This document shows positions 44,378-53,102 of a stretch of DNA of 64,000 bases, piece by piece. The position numbers were made by a program, and so were the translations under genes. Origin of the DNA: Adonisia turfae CCMR0081. Its GTDB lineage: Bacteria > Cyanobacteriota > Cyanobacteriia > Phormidesmidales > Phormidesmidaceae. Position 1 is the first letter of the stretch. Each line of letters begins with the position of its first letter. The notes below the pieces were generated by a model, which did no database searches, was not told the origin of the DNA, and saw nothing but the letters and a program-made list of their open reading frames with translations. Where the stretch lies: positions 4,506,120-4,570,119 of the forward strand of contig NZ_QXHD01000004.1 of NCBI RefSeq assembly GCF_011009555.1, written 5' to 3'.

Positions 44378-44409
44378 GGCACTTTTTGGTGGGGTAGGCA
44401 CTTTTTGGT
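44378..44409. promoter_or_regulatory. Direct repeat, probable HxlR operator
   Basis: GGCACTTTTTGGT occurs twice, at 44378-44390 and 44397-44409, with a 19-base period, in the gap between the divergent thioredoxin-like and HxlR genes. The placement fits an operator for the adjacent regulator; binding is inferred. Confidence 0.55.
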
Positions 44410-44448
44410 TTAATTCATTGAACTATCTAGAGAAAAATTAGATAACAG

Positions 44449-44775
44449 ATGCAAAGTAGCGCTCGAAAACTTGAAAATGTTCTTGGCTGCAAATGGTCCG
44501 TACCTGTCCTGCTTGCAGTGAGCAATGGTGTTATCCGGCCAGGGGCTCTGGAAAAGCATATCAACGGTATTTCGAAAAAAGTCCTAGCAGAGCGTTTGCG
44601 AAAGTTAAGGGCATATGGCCTTTTAAAAAAACACTCGTTTCCTGAAGTACCACCCCGTACGGAATATTCCATAACGCCATTAGGCCAAAAGCTCATTGAT
44701 GTTATCCAACAAATTCAGTCTCTCAATACAGAACTTGAGGAGGAAATTATTAAGGGTATAAGAGAGAATGATTGA
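44449..44775 (+). CDS. HxlR family transcription regulator
   Basis: A 108-residue winged-helix protein with the HxlR pattern: LGCKWSVPVLLAVSNGVIRPGALEKHINGISKKVLAERLRKLRAYGLL as helix-turn-helix and PRTEYSITPLGQKLIDVI as wing. HxlR proteins respond to aldehydes, quinones, disulfide stress and other signals, often through a cysteine; here one cysteine precedes KWSVPVLL. Divergent from the thioredoxin-like gene, with a direct-repeat operator candidate between them. Confidence 0.9.
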   Translation: MQSSARKLENVLGCKWSVPVLLAVSNGVIRPGALEKHINGISKKVLAERLRKLRAYGLLKKHSFPEVPPRTEYSITPLGQKLIDVIQQIQSLNTELEEEIIKGIREND

Positions 44776-45331
44776 TGCTAGAGCTAGACAGTATGTTAAC
44801 CACCTGCTCTACCAGGCTCGTGGCTAGGACTGCTTACCTAAGTAATAGACCTGGTTACCCAGAATGGATGCGGTAACCAAGCCCACACTAATGGCGACTA
44901 GTCAAATACCAACTTTGAAGCCTTTTTCTTTTGTGTCTGCCCTTGTGTAGTGCAAATTGCTACATATTGTAGTAAGTTGTAAGTTGCCTCATCAAAAATA
45001 ACTCACTTGTTCTGCGATAAAAGCTATGAATTACCATGGGACATCATGGCAGTCTCGGCTCACAGCCTCAGTGGGGCCGCTGACACACACATTGAATTAT
45101 CAGGGTTGCTGATGCAACTTATGGAGTGCTAAACAGTCCTCACCGCACTTGTGTTCAGTGACTAGTCAGTCAGCGTGCATGCGTTAGAGGCTTATCAGTA
45201 GAAAGTGGGCGTGATCCATGAATCAGGCCCACTTCAATTAAAAAATAAAATATGATAATGACTCAATTTGATCAGGAGCAAGCTGCTGAATTATACGCAT
45301 TAACATATAGCACTGACGATTGCGCGGCTAC
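44776..45331. other. Gene-free region before element copy 4
   Basis: A perfect hairpin TGGTTACC/GGTAACCA lies at about 44852-44879. The minus strand reads VAISVGLVTASILGNQVYYL...stop across it, which resembles the end of a small membrane protein, but an upstream stop and the lack of a start make this at best a remnant. Nothing else recognised. Confidence 0.35.
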
Positions 45332-46011
45332 TATAGAAGCCTCCACGAACACTAAGGCCCATGGAGGCTTCGAGTTAGATATAAAGGGTGCCTAAATAAA
45401 TTTAGGTCAGTAGTACAGTAGTCTGTTTACTCAGATATGGGGTTCGCTATAGGAGGTTATGCCATACAGTGCTTTGCCTGTGACTTCACTGTATGCCGAG
45501 ATGGCACCTACCCATCCCTTGGCAGAATAACCCCATCGTCTGTTTACACAACCATCAAGTTTCCTTGGTTTGTGTCTGTGATCACTGTGGATGAAACTGA
45601 TTGAGTATTGACTATAGGATTCAGCGCCTGTTTTGTGCCATTGCCCAGTGAGGTGTAGCGTTGGGCGATTGGTCTAGCAACGCTTTAAAACACAACAGCA
45701 CCCAGAACGATCTACCTGAGGAATTCTTCTACATTTAACAAGACTTTCTAGATTATTATTTGAAGAGCTATCTTCACTATCAATAAGACTCTCTAGCGCA
45801 AGCAAGAAGAAATATCAGTGACCTGTTTGGATGCTGGTATTGATCCTTCAAACGATTCTATTGAGATATCGATTGTTGACCTCCTTTGTTGTGGATATAA
45901 GCTTTTCAGCTCATGTATACAGCATATTCCCAGGAGAGGTTTATGTCTCTTCTGGGATATAAACGTTAATGTTGTTGTTTTTTGTTTCTGGTTAGTGAAC
46001 TCGGTCTATGG
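45332..46011 (+). repeat. 0.67-kb interspersed element, copy 4
   Basis: A 680-base copy, the most diverged of the five. It starts TATAGAAGCCTCCACG and ends GGTCTATGG. The long-stem arms are CAGCACCCAGA and TTTGGATGCTG with one mismatch. A 67-codon open frame inside (45818-46021) matches copy 1 for only about 15 codons before losing frame. Confidence 0.8.
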
Positions 46012-46451
46012 TGTGATGTAGCATCAACTAGTGCTCATTTTGAGTTTATCTGTCTAGAAATAGATAACTCCGTCGCAGATTAAGAATCCACGCTCCAATC
46101 AAAATACAAATGACGAGTCAAGGGCAGCTCCGTTGCCTAAATGGTGAAATGCCACTGGCAAACCAAAGGATTTTCGGCCCTGGTCGTGTCATGTAGCGCT
46201 CAGTCAGATAGCCCAGTTTAAGGCGTGAATGCAGGTGGGGAGCGTAATGTAGGCCAAGGATAGTAGTGATTTTGACCCGCCGCAGTCCCTTACCCATCCA
46301 AGGTGCTGTCCCATGGCCTATAATTGACCCAGAGATTAAAGATCGGTTGGTAGCTTTTGTTTTTAGTATTAACGAGTTTTATCGTTTTTCCATTGACATT
46401 TCCCTTCTCGAAACTTCCCTCTACATATCCCCTAAGTTTTGGAGAAAATCC
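46012..46451. other. Leader of the RNA-binding protein gene
   Basis: About 440 bases between element copy 4 and the RRM gene. The last 100 bases are pyrimidine-rich and could be a long 5' leader of the type seen on cyanobacterial rbp cold-shock genes (inference). The open frame upstream to 46266 has no domain character. Confidence 0.4.
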
Positions 46452-46724
46452 ATGTCAATCTATGTAGGCAATCTGTCCTATGACGTTACAGATGCTGATC
46501 TAACGACTGCATTTGCAGCCTATGGAACAGTCAAGAGTGTTCATCTGCCCACTGATCGTGAAACCGGTCGCATGCGCGGCTTCGGTTTTGTCGAGATGAG
46601 TACAGATTCTGAAGAAGAAGCTGCCATCGAAGCACTAGATGGTGCAGAGTGGATGGGGCGTGATCTAAAGGTTAATAAAGCTAAGCCCCGTGAAAATCGC
46701 GGTGGCGGTCGCAAAAGTTGGTAA
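46452..46724 (+). CDS. Single-RRM RNA-binding protein (Rbp type)
   Basis: A 90-residue RNA-binding protein of the cyanobacterial Rbp family. RNP2 is IYVGNL at residues 3-8 and RNP1 is RGFGFVEM at about 41-48; a short glycine/arginine tail (NRGGGRKSW) ends the protein. Such proteins are often cold-inducible and bind mRNA, affecting stability or thylakoid targeting. GGAG 7 bases upstream fixes ATG 46452. A strong terminator follows at 46801. Confidence 0.95.
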   Translation: MSIYVGNLSYDVTDADLTTAFAAYGTVKSVHLPTDRETGRMRGFGFVEMSTDSEEEAAIEALDGAEWMGRDLKVNKAKPRENRGGGRKSW

Positions 46725-46800
46725 AAACTTTTCCCATGGCTATTGAATATATGACGTCCAGTCATTCGTAGCTGTTTGGTTGTAAAGGTTAGCTCTAACT

Positions 46801-46835
46801 AAAAGGGTTCAGGTAGAAGTACCTGAACCCTTTTA
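46801..46835 (+). terminator. Rho-independent terminator of the rbp gene
   Basis: AAAAGGGTTCAGGTA pairs perfectly with TACCTGAACCCTTTT around a 4-base loop, 77 bases after the stop. It is symmetric, so it can work in both directions. Confidence 0.85.
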
Positions 46836-46906
46836 TGTATCAGTTGTACGGGATGCACTCAGCACCCAATCTTGGTTAACCCTGACTAGCCCCCTGCTCC
46901 ATCAGC

Positions 46907-46975
46907 GGACAATGGACTTATTACGCGCATCAAGGCAAAACTTTCTGGAGGTTATCGATAGCCTTAGTATGAGCC
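46907..46975 (-). pseudogene. Decayed fragment of the 18-residue-repeat protein gene
   Basis: The minus strand reads HTKAIDNLQ, then after a frame change ARNKSIVR and a stop. This corresponds to the C-terminal repeat and tail (DARTKSVR, stop) of the secreted repeat protein at 17525-18037. DNA similarity to 17527-17595 is evident, including AGCGGACGGACTTA versus AGCGGACAATGGACTTA. The rest of the gene is missing. Confidence 0.6.
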
Positions 46976-47053
46976 TCCCATCTCCCCATCCCCCTTTGAT
47001 CCTGGGCAAACCTAAGCCACAACGTACTAATCGAGCAGCTTGCCTATACTTCC

Positions 47054-47724
47054 ATATAAGAAGCCCCCACGAACACTAAGGTTCATGGAGGCTTCGGGTT
47101 AGATATAAAGGGTTAAGTAGTACAGTGTTCTGTCTACTTAGATATAGGGTTCGCTATAGGACGTTACTCCATAGTTTGCTTTGCCTGTGAGTTCACTATA
47201 TGCCGAGATGTAGCATATGCCCTCCTTTGCAGGATACCCCCACCGTCTCCTTATATAACTATCAATTTTTTCTGATTGGTGTCTTAGATCACTGTGGCAC
47301 GATCAGATGAGGTGTTCACTAAAGGACTCCAGGGATATTTGTTGCTACTGTCCGACGACTGAGGCTATCGGATGATTCTCTAGTAAAGATTTAAAGTGCT
47401 ACAGCACCCATAACAATCACCTGAAGAGTTCTTCTAAATCTAACAAGACTTTTTAGAGTTGTTTTATAACAGGTGAGCCTACTATAAACAGAGCTCTCTA
47501 GTACCAGTAAGAAGAGAATCAGTGAGTTGTTTGGGTGCTGTCTTTGATCCGTCAAACGATTCTGTTGAGATATCTATTATTAGACCTCCTTTCGTTATGA
47601 CTAGGGCTTCTCAACCCATGTCCTTAGAATATTCCGGCGATGTTTGAAAATCTCTTCTCTGATACAAACGTTAACGTTGTTTTTGTCACTGTTGTTCTTG
47701 TCAATCAGTGAGATAACTCTATGG
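47054..47724 (+). repeat. 0.67-kb interspersed element, copy 5
   Basis: A 671-base full copy starting ATATAAGAAGCC and ending AACTCTATGG. The long-stem arms are CAGCACCCATAACAA and TTGTTTGGGTGCTG. It ends 28 bases before the terminator of the second CP12-like gene. Confidence 0.85.
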
Positions 47725-47751
47725 AGGCGTTATGTTCAAGTTGGGGATAAT

Positions 47752-47781
47752 AAAAAGCCCCTACCGATAGGGCAGGGACTT
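47752..47781 (-). terminator. Rho-independent terminator of the second CP12-like gene
   Basis: On the minus strand AGTCCCT...AGGGGCT forms a stem (one G-U pair, inner pairs CCTATCGG) followed by five T, 54 bases past the CP12-like stop. Confidence 0.75.
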
Positions 47782-47834
47782 AAAGTGTACGTATTTAGAA
47801 GAGAGGCAATGCCTGAGTGCGGGTGTCTAATGCC

Positions 47835-48125
47835 TTAGACGTCATACACGCGAGCTTCAGCAGCGCCAGGATTCTCGGCACAGTAGCGAACAAAGGCTAT
47901 GGTGGGATTGACCTTTTGGTGACCCGCTTTCGCCGTTTGCAATTCTTCGACGGTTTCCCAGGCAAGAGCTACCTCAATGCTCTCGGGGCCTTGCATCTCA
48001 GTGAGGCGACGGGCATGTTCGAGTGCGGCTTGGAGTTGTGTTTCAAATGCTGATTTTGATGATGGTGCCTTTAGTGGTGTAGAGGTTGTAGAAGCTGTTG
48101 TGGGTGTAATAGTGGTGTTAGCCAT
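47835..48125 (-). CDS. CP12-like protein without redox cysteines (paralog 2)
   Basis: A 96-residue paralog of the protein at 28192-28485, with the same layout: a Thr/Ser/Pro-rich N-terminal tail of about 28 residues, then LQAALEHARRLTEMQG, ALAWETVEELQTAKA and VRYCAENPGAAEARVYDV. Both N-terminal cysteines and the second C-terminal cysteine (EAR in place of ECR) are missing, so no disulfide control is possible. The helix core and final VYD are retained. It shares upstream box and terminator type with paralog 1. Confidence 0.85.
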   Translation of the reverse strand: MANTTITPTTASTTSTPLKAPSSKSAFETQLQAALEHARRLTEMQGPESIEVALAWETVEELQTAKAGHQKVNPTIAFVRYCAENPGAAEARVYDV

Positions 48126-48216
48126 GGTAAGAACTACGTTTTAAGAACTACGTTGGTGATGGACTGTTGGTAGCTCGCACACTGCCTGTCATTTTAGCGA
48201 CTGTAAATCTACCCAC

Positions 48217-48281
48217 ATATAAGTTTCATCTCTAATTGGCTAACTTTGGCTAACTTTCTTTACCTACTAACTTTCTTTACC
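48217..48281 (-). promoter_or_regulatory. Upstream box shared by both CP12-like genes
   Basis: ATATAAGTTTCATCT (48217-48231) and ACTTTCTTTACCTA (about 48253-48266, plus strand) match 28557-28596. ACTTTCTTTACC is then repeated once more at about 48269-48281. It lies 90-155 bases before the CP12-like start. Confidence 0.6.
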
Positions 48282-48406
48282 GATCTCAGGGGATCACAAT
48301 CCCTTTAATCCACTATCCGTCAACAAGTTTAGGATTTTCTCATCACCTTAGATCGGCCAGGGTCGTAAAATACTAAAACTTGAGCGTTAAATCTGGAGGA
48401 GAGGGT

Positions 48407-49600
48407 GTGTCTGACTCGCGGGCAATTGAACGTTCCGCCGACTGGTCGTGGCCATGGTGGCCGCTGGTGCCGTTATATCCCTATGGTCAGCGACGCACAC
48501 TGCGCCGTGAGGTAATCGCTAACCAGGTTTGGACCTTTGACCAAATGCAGGGCATCTTGTATGTGGTGGTGCCCATTCGCATGACGGTGATCCGGCTGGC
48601 TGCCGGAGGTTTGCTAGTCTATGCGCCCGTTGCTCCTACCCCCGAATGTATTCGTCTGGTCCATGAGCTTGTGGCTGAGCATGGCGATGTAAAGTACATT
48701 ATTTTGCCCACCGTCACTGGGTTAGAGCACAAGGTATTTGTAGGACCCTTTGCTCGCAAGTTTCCTTCAGCTCAGGTATATGTTGCGAAACATCAATGGA
48801 GCTTTCCGCTGAATTTACCCCTCAGCTGGCTAGGCTTTCCCATGGGTCGTACCCATTGGTTACCTGAGAGTCCTGCTGATGCTCCCTTTGGTGATGAGTT
48901 CGATTACCGTGTGCTCGGTCCCGTCAATTTAGGGGTTGGTCCCTTTTCAGAAGTAGCCCTGCTGCATCGGGCGTCTAAAACATTGCTAGTGACTGATTCG
49001 GTGGTTTCAATTCCAGCGGAACCGCCAGCAATTGTGCAGCTAGATAGCTATCCGCTGCTGTTTCATGCCAAGGATAGTGCTGCTGATCACCTGGCAGATA
49101 CGGCTGAAAATCGCCGTAAGGGTTGGCAACGTATTGTTTTGTTTGCCTTCTACTTTCGCCCCGATGCGCTTAAAGATCCTCAATGGTGGCGGGTTTTACG
49201 GGCGGCTAAAACGGCATCTGATCGGTCTAAGCGGGCTTATTTTGGTTTATATCCCTTTGATTGGCACCCCCACTGGCAGCGATCATTTGAACGCCTGCGG
49301 GGGAATGGCAGATTGATGGTTGCGCCGGTTTTGCAGTCTTTGATTTTTAACCGGTGTGCAAAAGTGGTTTTAACTTGGGCTGATGAAGTCTCCCAGCTGT
49401 CGTTTGAGCAGATAATTCCTTGCCATTTGAATGCACTGATTAAGGCGGATGGGCACACATTCCGCCAGGCATTCTCATTTTTGGAGGCAGAGAACCGGGC
49501 TGGACGAGGGGGTGATTTGCCAGAAGCAGATTTTGATTTGTTGAATCGTATCAGCCAGCAGCTAGAACGTATCCGCGTTATGCCTCCGCCTGGGCCGTAG
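48407..49600 (+). CDS. DUF4336 domain-containing protein
   Basis: A 397-residue protein of the DUF4336 family, related in pattern to metallo-beta-lactamase-fold proteins (KYIILPTVTGLEHKVFVGPFARKFPSAQVYVAKHQWSFP; LLVTDSVV; IIPCHLNALI), but most metal-binding histidines are not obvious. Function unknown. GGAGGAGAGG 3-12 bases upstream fixes the GTG start at 48407 and excludes TTG 48380. Its 3' end overlaps the convergent TPR gene by 23 bases. Confidence 0.8.
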   Translation: MSDSRAIERSADWSWPWWPLVPLYPYGQRRTLRREVIANQVWTFDQMQGILYVVVPIRMTVIRLAAGGLLVYAPVAPTPECIRLVHELVAEHGDVKYIILPTVTGLEHKVFVGPFARKFPSAQVYVAKHQWSFPLNLPLSWLGFPMGRTHWLPESPADAPFGDEFDYRVLGPVNLGVGPFSEVALLHRASKTLLVTDSVVSIPAEPPAIVQLDSYPLLFHAKDSAADHLADTAENRRKGWQRIVLFAFYFRPDALKDPQWWRVLRAAKTASDRSKRAYFGLYPFDWHPHWQRSFERLRGNGRLMVAPVLQSLIFNRCAKVVLTWADEVSQLSFEQIIPCHLNALIKADGHTFRQAFSFLEAENRAGRGGDLPEADFDLLNRISQQLERIRVMPPPGP

Positions 49601-50666
49601 CCCCCGGTTTCTGGCGGAAAATCAGGGCGGTATAGATTTGAAACGCGGTATCCCAGTCGCTAGGCTTACGCCGCTGTAGATCCAGATAAACTGGCATATA
49701 GGGCAGTAAGGGCACCACTTCTAAAGCGCCCTGGCCAAAGTTGCTAAAGTCTTCCCACACCGGGCATTCAGTTGTACTGGTGATTTGCTGCATGAGGCCA
49801 TTCCAACGAATGCGGGTGGATGTGAGATTCGTTTGGTCAGGCACTAGGGCAACGCTATTGCGGAATTCGTAGGTGCGATCGCAAATCCGCAAAATACTCT
49901 TCCGCCCATGTACATGCAAATCCATCACCTGGACATAGTCCTGAACCTGCACTTTGTCCTTGGTTTTACCCCAAGGTCCCTTTTCCGTAATGCGCTCAAA
50001 GACTGGCAGCTGAGCCCGAATAATTTGAGTGACCTCAGACCAGTCAAACTGCATTGAGCCCATCTGACCAGTTGGACTCTGGCATACAATCACTGGTTCC
50101 GGTGCGATCTCGCGAAAATGCTTAATCTGAAACACCTGCACAGTTTTTAGATCGTCAATGGTTGACCATAACGTTGGCACACCTACCGCCTGCAACGCCT
50201 CACCGTAATATTGCATTTCTCCAATGGGGCCGCTGCGCTGCAATCGCATGCCCCGCTTAGGTAGCTGCAGTCTTGCCATATACGGGTCAATGCGTAAAAC
50301 GTCGGCGAGTCCCATGGCCGCTTGCTTAGCATCCTGCGGTGGTGTAATCACCAGTACCCCTGGCTCATCACTGCCCAGCACCGCCTTTGCTTCATTGAGA
50401 GCTGCTTGACGGCTAGCCTCCCGTGCTTGCTGCACACGCTTTAATCCGGCACGAGCCTGTCCCATGAGCTTAGGATTATTCACCCGTTTGAGAAAGGTGA
50501 GATAGGTTTTCTCCGCCGCATCCCACTGTAGTGTGCCTTCGTGCAATCGCCCGATCGATAGCAACATAAACGGATCTTTAGGAGCCGCCTTACGCCACTG
50601 CTTAAGCAATTGACTGGCACGACGATAATCCTGGGCTTCAAGGGCTGTAGTGACAAGTTGATGCAT
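49578..50666 (-). CDS. TPR-containing hypothetical protein
   Basis: A 362-residue cytoplasmic protein. Residues about 1-80 hold two tetratricopeptide-like units (DYRRASQLLKQWRKAAPKDPFMLLSIGRL, WDAAEKTYLTFLKR). The middle and C-terminal part (VLVITPPQDAKQAAMGLADVLRIDPYMARLQLPKRG and VWEDFSNFGQGALEVVPLLPYMPVYLDL) looks like a conserved cyanobacterial domain of unknown function. ATG 50666 is the first in frame. Convergent overlap with the DUF4336 gene. Confidence 0.7.
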   Translation of the reverse strand: MHQLVTTALEAQDYRRASQLLKQWRKAAPKDPFMLLSIGRLHEGTLQWDAAEKTYLTFLKRVNNPKLMGQARAGLKRVQQAREASRQAALNEAKAVLGSDEPGVLVITPPQDAKQAAMGLADVLRIDPYMARLQLPKRGMRLQRSGPIGEMQYYGEALQAVGVPTLWSTIDDLKTVQVFQIKHFREIAPEPVIVCQSPTGQMGSMQFDWSEVTQIIRAQLPVFERITEKGPWGKTKDKVQVQDYVQVMDLHVHGRKSILRICDRTYEFRNSVALVPDQTNLTSTRIRWNGLMQQITSTTECPVWEDFSNFGQGALEVVPLLPYMPVYLDLQRRKPSDWDTAFQIYTALIFRQKPGATAQAEA

Positions 50667-50834
50667 AGGTTGGCGGTTGCGACGGCAAATGAGCCAAAAA
50701 TCTTTCCCATTGTAATCATGGAAATCGGTAGGAGCATCCCCCTGAGGAGTGCCTGGTCAGGATAATGGCTTGTGAATGCCACCAATGAAGCAGAAACCTT
50801 GTCTAAAATAAGGCAAGGTACATCGGCATTCCCC

Positions 50835-52070
50835 ATGCGCAAATTCCCGTTTCTGACTCAGCTGTTAACGACCAGCCTCATGGGTATTGCCATTGGTTTG
50901 GTGGTGGGCTGGAGAAAACAGGCATATACAGAGAATGCCCCATCGGTGGCGCAGGCAGTCGTTGTGCCCATGGAATTTTTGGTGTTAGCTGGGGGTGGGG
51001 CTGCTTACTACAACGAAATTGCCCTGGAGAAAAACGTACGTTACTTTCAACGCACTCTCAATACCCTCAAAATTGACATCAGCAGTGTTCGCCAATATTT
51101 TGCTAACGGCAATGATGGTCAGCCCACCGTTCGCTACATCAACCTTGTCGGGCAAGAGCAGTTTAAGCCTCCAGAAATTGACAGTCTGGATGGTGCTGCC
51201 ACCGTTGATAATGCTCAAAAATGGTTTGACGATTTAGCCAATAAGTCTTCACCATGCCCAGCATTTTTCTATTTCACTGGCCATGGTGCTTATAACAGCG
51301 AGAATCCCGATAACAATGCGATGATTCTCTGGGAAGAGAAATTGGTTTCAGTGCAACAACTGGGCGGTTGGCTCGATCAGCTATCATCCGATCAACCCTT
51401 TGTGGCAATGATGGCCCAGTGTTTTTCAGGATCCTTTGCTAATCTCATTTATGAACAGGGTAATCCTGAAAATCCTGTTGCTTTACAAACTCGCTGTGGT
51501 TTCTTTGCCACCGTCGCTGAGCGGCCATCGGTGGGCTGCACGCCCGCAGTGAATGAGGCCGATTATCGTGATTACAGCTCTAGCTTTTTTGCTGGATTAA
51601 GCGGTGTTGACCGTGTAGGCCAGCCAGTGGCATCGGCTGACTATAATATCGACGGAACAGTCGCCTATGCTGAAGCCCACGCCTTTGCAAAAGTGGATGA
51701 AGAGACCACTGACTGGCCCGTGTCTACCTTAGAAGTGTGGTTGCAAAAACAAGCCAGCAAAGACAAGATTGCTGAGGTTTTGGCCCGGCCTATGGATGAC
51801 ATTCTGAACCAGGCTGAACCCCATCGCCAGCATGTAATTCGTGCGCTGAGTGAGAAGCTTTCTCTGGATCTAAAACAGTCCTATTCTAGTCAAATGCCCC
51901 CGATTGATTTTGAATCTGTTACCGGTGCCTACTGGGTGCGTTTAGGCATGGAACTGGTCAACATCTCAATGATGCAACAGATTCAGCAGGGCGATCAAGA
52001 TGACTTAAAACTAGTGTTAGAACAAATTACGAACTGTGAAAACAGCAGTATTGCCACACCACAGTCGTAG
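50835..52070 (+). CDS. Caspase-like (C14) protease homolog
   Basis: A 411-residue orthocaspase-type protein. A hydrophobic N-terminal segment (about 8-25, LTTSLMGIAIGLVVG) suggests export or membrane anchoring. The p20-like region has the catalytic histidine in YFTGHGAYN and the cysteine in MMAQCFSGSF. Bacterial caspase homologs usually cut after Arg or Lys and need calcium; specificity here is unknown. ATG 50835 is chosen as it directly precedes the hydrophobic segment; a GTG at 50772 with AGGA upstream would add 21 residues. Confidence 0.78.
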   Translation: MRKFPFLTQLLTTSLMGIAIGLVVGWRKQAYTENAPSVAQAVVVPMEFLVLAGGGAAYYNEIALEKNVRYFQRTLNTLKIDISSVRQYFANGNDGQPTVRYINLVGQEQFKPPEIDSLDGAATVDNAQKWFDDLANKSSPCPAFFYFTGHGAYNSENPDNNAMILWEEKLVSVQQLGGWLDQLSSDQPFVAMMAQCFSGSFANLIYEQGNPENPVALQTRCGFFATVAERPSVGCTPAVNEADYRDYSSSFFAGLSGVDRVGQPVASADYNIDGTVAYAEAHAFAKVDEETTDWPVSTLEVWLQKQASKDKIAEVLARPMDDILNQAEPHRQHVIRALSEKLSLDLKQSYSSQMPPIDFESVTGAYWVRLGMELVNISMMQQIQQGDQDDLKLVLEQITNCENSSIATPQS

Positions 52071-52385
52071 GGGCGCTGGGGCTTATCCGTTTGAAGTATT
52101 TGTCTGGCAAATAGTCCAGATATCTTTCTATAAGAAAATATTATCAATTGATTTTAAGATTGACATTTTACAAATCATGATAAACCGCTAATCATAGGAA
52201 TTAACCTATCAACCATTCCAGCAGATAGCTCCTGTGGTTAAGCTGACTGGTTGGTACTCATCCTTTCAAGAATCTGGGCGTTTACGCGACAGTTCGCAGT
52301 ACTGATCCAACGGTTCCCGGCAATCTGTCGTTATATCTGGGATTAAGACTGCTTCGCTCGCCTGACCATTTACCTTCTAACTATT
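52071..52385. other. Intergenic region
   Basis: About 315 bases between the caspase-like and PsiE-like genes. I see no gene, terminator or strong repeat; it should hold the promoter of the PsiE-like gene. Confidence 0.3.
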
Positions 52386-52925
52386 ATGGAATCCTTATCG
52401 GCATCAAAGTCCCCTCGCTGGAGCAGCTGGTTCAGTGGCACCCACGTTGTACGCTTCTTAGAGCTGATACAAGACTTGATTGTGATTTCTCTCTGCATTG
52501 GTTTGTTTAGCTTTATGGTGATGCAGCTACGAGAGATGTTTTTGTCACTGTTACCCCCTTTGAATTTCCCTCAGGTCACCGCCGATATATTGTTCCTGCT
52601 GATCCTGGTAGAACTGTTTCGGTTGTTGATTATCTACTTGAAAGAGCACCGTGTTTCTATTGGTGTGGCGGTGGAAGTCTCGATTGTGTCAGTGTTGCGG
52701 GAAATCATTGTGCGGGGCATTTTGGAAACCCCGTGGGTGCAGGTCATGGCTGCCTGTTCTTTTCTGCTCGTGTTGGGGACTTTATTGGTGGTCCGTGCCT
52801 GGATTCCGCCCACATTTGATGGCATTGACCCTGAGCAGCAGGTGTCTCGTCGTCATCGGATACGCTTTGCCAAAAAGTTAGCTGAAATGGAAAACAAACT
52901 GGATGCTGAATTACGACAGTCTTAA
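52386..52925 (+). CDS. PsiE-like phosphate-starvation-inducible family membrane protein
   Basis: A 179-residue integral membrane protein with four hydrophobic helices (about 30-52, 65-82, 93-112 and 117-137). The PsiE-type segment VELFRLLIIYLKEHRVSIGVAVEVSIVSVLREII is clear. The C-terminal 35 residues are a charged cytoplasmic tail. In E. coli psiE is induced by phosphate starvation; no Pho box was recognised here and the molecular role is unknown. Confidence 0.85.
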   Translation: MESLSASKSPRWSSWFSGTHVVRFLELIQDLIVISLCIGLFSFMVMQLREMFLSLLPPLNFPQVTADILFLLILVELFRLLIIYLKEHRVSIGVAVEVSIVSVLREIIVRGILETPWVQVMAACSFLLVLGTLLVVRAWIPPTFDGIDPEQQVSRRHRIRFAKKLAEMENKLDAELRQS

Positions 52926-53102
52926 CTGGGCAGATGCGAGAGATTGGCAGCTCAATCTTGTCGAGAGCTGCCTGGATTCGACAACAAGCACTGATCTAGT
53001 TCGCGACGATGTTTAGTGTTTTTAGACATTTATCAACAACACTGCTCCAGCTTGATGGATATGGGTACTAATGCTCGGAGCAGCCATAACCAAATCGGCG
53101 GC

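Noticed and set aside
44830..44915. Minus-strand fragment resembling the end of a small membrane protein
   Set aside because: An in-frame stop precedes it, there is no start codon, and a hairpin occupies the region; at most a remnant.
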